Virus record (IMG/VR): IMGVR_UViG_3300050821_008212
Location: 1-36,877 of that record
Direction: 5' to 3' (one strand)
DNA from: a virus
DNA length: 36,877 nucleotides
The position numbers and the translations under genes are program-made. The notes below the pieces were generated by a model, which did not search any database, was not told where the DNA came from, and saw nothing but the letters and a program-made list of their open reading frames with translations. Positions 34,116-36,877 of the stretch are shown here, in pieces. The first letter of the stretch is position 1. Each line of letters opens with the position of its first letter.

Positions 34116-35865
34116 CAAAGCCCTCTTTCTCAAACGTGACCATAAGAGCGATCATCCTGGCGAATGGTGCCTTCCCGGAGGGAAGCTTAAAAAGAACGAA
34201 TTGCCGGAAGACGCAGCGACCCGCGAGGCCAAGGAAGAAATCGGCTTTCTGCCTGAAGGGGTGCTGGTCGAGCACACCCGAACCCAAGCCGATAACGTAG
34301 ACTATACCACATTTCGTCAGCATGTCCAAGAGGAATTCCACCCTACCCCTACCGACATTTACGAGGAACATTCCGGCTACGCTTGGGCGCCCGTAGGAAG
34401 CCCGCCTGAGCCCCTACATCCAGGATGCGCTATAGCCCTGGCGCGCCTGTCGATGGACGAGCTGGGCGTGGCCCGTGCGATCGCCGCCGGGCAACTTACG
34501 AGCCCGCAGCGGATAGACACCCTCCCTCTCTATGCCATGCGAGTTTCTGGCACTGGGGTCAGCTATCGCCGCGGGCTGGACGAGTTCGTTTGGCGTGATC
34601 CGGACCTGTATCTTTCGCAGGATATGATTGACCGCTGCGCCGGGCTCCCGGTCATTATGGAGCATCCGGAAGCCAACACACTTAACTCGGAAGAATTTGC
34701 AGATCGCATCGTTGGCGCAGTCATGTTTGGCTATGTCAAAGATGACGAGCTGTGGTGTGTTGCCCGTATCTATGATGATGAAGCGATTGCGATGATGGAG
34801 AAAGATCAGCTCTCCACGTCGCCGGCTGTCGTATTCAAAGACCCGACCGTCAATAGCAAAAAGACGATTGAAGGCAAGACCGTATTAATCGAAGGAAAGC
34901 CCAGCTTATTAGACCATCTCGCAATTTGCCAGCATGGCGTGTGGGATAAGGGCGGCGCGCCAACTGGGATAGATGTTGTCAGAAAGGACAGCGTAATGAC
35001 CGAGGACGAAAAGAAGGCTGATGCGGCCAAAAAAGACGCAGAGGAAAAAGAGGCCAAGGAAAAGGCTGATGCCGCTGCCAAGGCCGACGCCGACGCTGGC
35101 CAGAAGATTGATAAAATCCTCACCCACCTCGATTCTCTAGGCAGGCGCATGGACGCTTGGGACGAGAAGGAAAAAGCCAAGGCGGACGCTGCCAAGGCCG
35201 ATGAGGAAGAGAAGGAAAAAGAGGAAAAGGAACGGGCTGACAAAGCCAAGAAGGACGCCGCGGAAGAGAAAGAGGAAAAAGGCGATCCTGAAAAGCTCGC
35301 TGCCGATAAGGCCAAAAAGGATGCGGAGGACGAGAAGGAGCGCGAGGAGAAGGAAAAAGCCGACGCTGCGCGCAAGGATTCTCTCACCGATATGCAACGG
35401 CAAATTGCGGACATCAACGCCAAGATGCCGAAGGCGCGTTCCGATTCCGAATTTGCCGCCATCTATGATGCCCAAAACCGCTGGGACAAGGCCTATTCCG
35501 GCTTTGGCCAGCAAAGCGCGCCGCGTCCTTGGGAAGGCGAGACTACGCTCGCCTATGAGCGCCGTTGTGCAAAGGAAATGAAAAAGCATAGTGCACAATG
35601 GAAGGAATCGGATTTGGACGTTCTCTCGGTGGACCCGAAGACGTTCAAAATCGTCACGGATGCAATTTACGCCGATGCGCTCGCCGCGGCCAACGATCCG
35701 ATAAATATTCCGGAAGATACGCTGATCGAGCGTGTCAATGTCGACCGTCTCACCGGGCAGCGGACGATTTCTTTTCATGGCAGCCCCAGCGCGTGGACAA
35801 ACCAGTTCAAGAGCGGGAAACAATATGTTGGCCAATTCCGCACCGGAAATAGGGGTGACAGATAA
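34075..35865 (+). CDS. Nud-DUF2213-scaffold fusion (prohead protease-like)
   Basis: 596 residues from MIHAAGVLFLAPDD. Three parts: a Nudix hydrolase domain with a complete Nudix box (GKLKKNELPED, then REAKEEIGF, near residues 38-60); DUF2213, the head maturation protease family (VWRDPDLYLSQDMIDRCAGL, PVIMEHPEANTL, DQLSTSPAVVF); and a 120-residue Lys/Glu/Asp/Ala coiled-coil scaffold, ending in a short globular tail. Maturation and scaffolding in one polypeptide is usual; the Nudix head is unusual. Stop TAA overlaps the next ATG. Confidence 0.85.
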   Translation: MIHAAGVLFLAPDDKALFLKRDHKSDHPGEWCLPGGKLKKNELPEDAATREAKEEIGFLPEGVLVEHTRTQADNVDYTTFRQHVQEEFHPTPTDIYEEHSGYAWAPVGSPPEPLHPGCAIALARLSMDELGVARAIAAGQLTSPQRIDTLPLYAMRVSGTGVSYRRGLDEFVWRDPDLYLSQDMIDRCAGLPVIMEHPEANTLNSEEFADRIVGAVMFGYVKDDELWCVARIYDDEAIAMMEKDQLSTSPAVVFKDPTVNSKKTIEGKTVLIEGKPSLLDHLAICQHGVWDKGGAPTGIDVVRKDSVMTEDEKKADAAKKDAEEKEAKEKADAAAKADADAGQKIDKILTHLDSLGRRMDAWDEKEKAKADAAKADEEEKEKEEKERADKAKKDAAEEKEEKGDPEKLAADKAKKDAEDEKEREEKEKADAARKDSLTDMQRQIADINAKMPKARSDSEFAAIYDAQNRWDKAYSGFGQQSAPRPWEGETTLAYERRCAKEMKKHSAQWKESDLDVLSVDPKTFKIVTDAIYADALAAANDPINIPEDTLIERVNVDRLTGQRTISFHGSPSAWTNQFKSGKQYVGQFRTGNRGDR

Positions 35866-36761
35866 TGACCGCTCAAGTTTCAATTAACCCGCTTGTTACT
35901 ACAACCGCTGCGGGGCTGTTTAATACCACATCACGTGGGTTCATTCAGGGCTTTGCGATTGATGATCCGGTCATTCGCTATCAGCTTGTCGGCGGCGTTT
36001 TGGCATCAACCGAGACGCTTCCCATGTGGGGCGGCGTTGCGATCTCAGAGTATATTCCAAAATTTGGCACAACGCTATCGGAAAAATCTCTGGGGCCGGC
36101 GATTGTTCGCGCGACGTCACTGTCAAGCACGATTCCACTCACTGGGTTTTCCGTCTTCGGCCAAGCACATGCGGCGATCAATTCTCCGCAGAGCCAGGTG
36201 CCACTTATCCCGACCGGCGGCCATGTTAATTTCTATAGACTCGGCTCGCGCGCGCGCATTGTGGTTGCCTGCGATCCGTCATTGGTGAGCTTGGAAGGAG
36301 GGCTGATCAATGCGAATGTCTCCTGGGACTTCAACGATTCCATGCTTCAGCCCTATGTGGCATCGGGAGCGACGGAAGCGGTGACCTCTATGACCTGGTC
36401 GTCTACCAATGGCGGGCAGGTCGCGGTGGTCATGACCGGTGCTGCTATCTATGCCAAAGTCGGCGATATTATCAACGTTAGCGGCGTTACCAATACCGGC
36501 ACTGGCGCGGTAGGGCTGATCAATACGGCGCAGACAATCAATACGTGGACTGACAGCACGCACTTTACATTCCTCCTCCCCGGCACCTCGACGCTTTGGG
36601 GAACGTTTGGCGGAACCATCGTGCTGAATGTCGGCACCGGGGCATTGGCGGTCAAAATTCTCTATGTCAATGTCGGTAATTGTCTAACCGTGAACTACAA
36701 TGCATCGAACACCTTCGCGAACTGGAACACTAACGGTTCCTGCGCGGTTATTGAAATCTGA
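35865..36761 (+). CDS. Structural (head/decoration-type) protein
   Basis: 298 residues: MTAQVSINPLVTTTAAGLFN, SRGFIQGFAIDDPVIRYQLV, IPLTGFSVFGQAHAAINSPQ then a region of beta segments. Residues about 165-260 (VAVVMTGAAIYAKVGDIINV, INTWTDSTHFTFLLPGTST) look like an inserted Ig-like/phage beta domain. Position between scaffold-protease and the next gene suggests a capsid-associated protein, possibly decoration; the major capsid is likely encoded just past the terminator. Confidence 0.65.
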   Translation: MTAQVSINPLVTTTAAGLFNTTSRGFIQGFAIDDPVIRYQLVGGVLASTETLPMWGGVAISEYIPKFGTTLSEKSLGPAIVRATSLSSTIPLTGFSVFGQAHAAINSPQSQVPLIPTGGHVNFYRLGSRARIVVACDPSLVSLEGGLINANVSWDFNDSMLQPYVASGATEAVTSMTWSSTNGGQVAVVMTGAAIYAKVGDIINVSGVTNTGTGAVGLINTAQTINTWTDSTHFTFLLPGTSTLWGTFGGTIVLNVGTGALAVKILYVNVGNCLTVNYNASNTFANWNTNGSCAVIEI

Positions 36762-36793
36762 TTCAGCAGCGTAATACCCCAACCGAATATGCG

Positions 36794-36816
36794 GCCCCCT
36801 TCTGGGGGCTTTTTTA
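36794..36816 (+). terminator. Intrinsic terminator
   Basis: Stem GCCCCC/GGGGGC (36794-36799 and 36804-36809) with TTCT loop, followed directly by six T. Clean rho-independent terminator after the structural gene; it would at least partly limit transcription into the following gene. Confidence 0.9.
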
Positions 36817-36848
36817 TTGCTTGCCTTTGAGGAGCAGAAAGAAGTACA

Positions 36849-36877
36849 ATGCCCAGCAATGCACCTGCCTTTGTGAG
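36849..36877 (+). CDS. Next late gene, truncated by window edge
   Basis: ATG at 36849 with GAGGAGCAG and GAAG upstream; visible MPSNAPAFV. Probably the major capsid protein by order in DUF1073/DUF2213 phages (inference). Confidence 0.4.

Noticed and set aside
1-36877. Integrase and attachment site
   Set aside because: No tyrosine or serine recombinase motif seen; the HTH at 955 alone is insufficient, so integration genes are presumed outside the window.

Overview
The window looks like most of the genome of a temperate tailed phage or prophage, without its integrase, tail and lysis genes. The host is probably an alphaproteobacterium. This is inferred from family content (GcrA-like regulators, DUF6362-, DUF7220-, DUF4326- and DUF1376-type proteins, CcrM-type methyltransferase order) and moderately GC-rich DNA; no host gene is present. 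Genes are tightly packed, mostly with ATGA-type stop/start overlaps.

Layout. (1) 1-9397, minus strand: a leftward early operon. From its promoter side it carries small unknown genes, an ERF annealing protein, a YqaJ-type exonuclease, an array of DUF551 paralogues, NinB, two HNH endonucleases and several small proteins. Two G-rich pentanucleotide-repeat leaders lie at 2203-2560 and 3136-3362. (2) 9398-10797: immunity region, with a small HTH repressor (minus) facing a Cro-like and a GcrA-like gene (plus). (3) 10798-11092: a stretch of strong hairpins with no gene. (4) 11093-22204, plus strand: rightward early/middle operon with VRR-NUC nuclease, HNH-AP2, a DnaA domain IV protein, a second GcrA-like protein, two DNA methyltransferases (the second containing an HNH gene nested in another frame), a phosphoribosyltransferase-like protein, DUF1376, DUF6362, GIY-YIG and DUF4326 proteins. 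(5) 22205-25860: accessory region. It holds a tRNA with a UUA anticodon (an ochre suppressor), a predicted three-way-junction RNA, a ribbon-helix-helix plus Tad2 (anti-Thoeris) operon, duplicated structured leaders, a gene enclosed by a perfect 18-bp inverted repeat, a HigA-like regulator, and three TTGACA promoters that share a TACGTA operator. (6) 25879-36877, plus strand: late operon with terminase small and large subunits, DUF1073 portal, MuF-like protein, a Nudix-DUF2213-scaffold fusion and a structural protein, followed by an intrinsic terminator and the start of the next gene. Two antisense accessory genes (32368-33162) interrupt it.

How the parts fit: the CI/Cro-like switch directs leftward recombination genes and rightward replication and modification genes. 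The accessory block supplies anti-defence and translational functions, and the late block builds the head. The most unusual elements are the suppressor tRNA, the out-of-frame HNH gene inside a methyltransferase, the paired leader RNAs with compensatory hairpins, and the antisense insertion that duplicated the tail of the MuF-like gene. All functional names come from reading the sequence; no database search was run.
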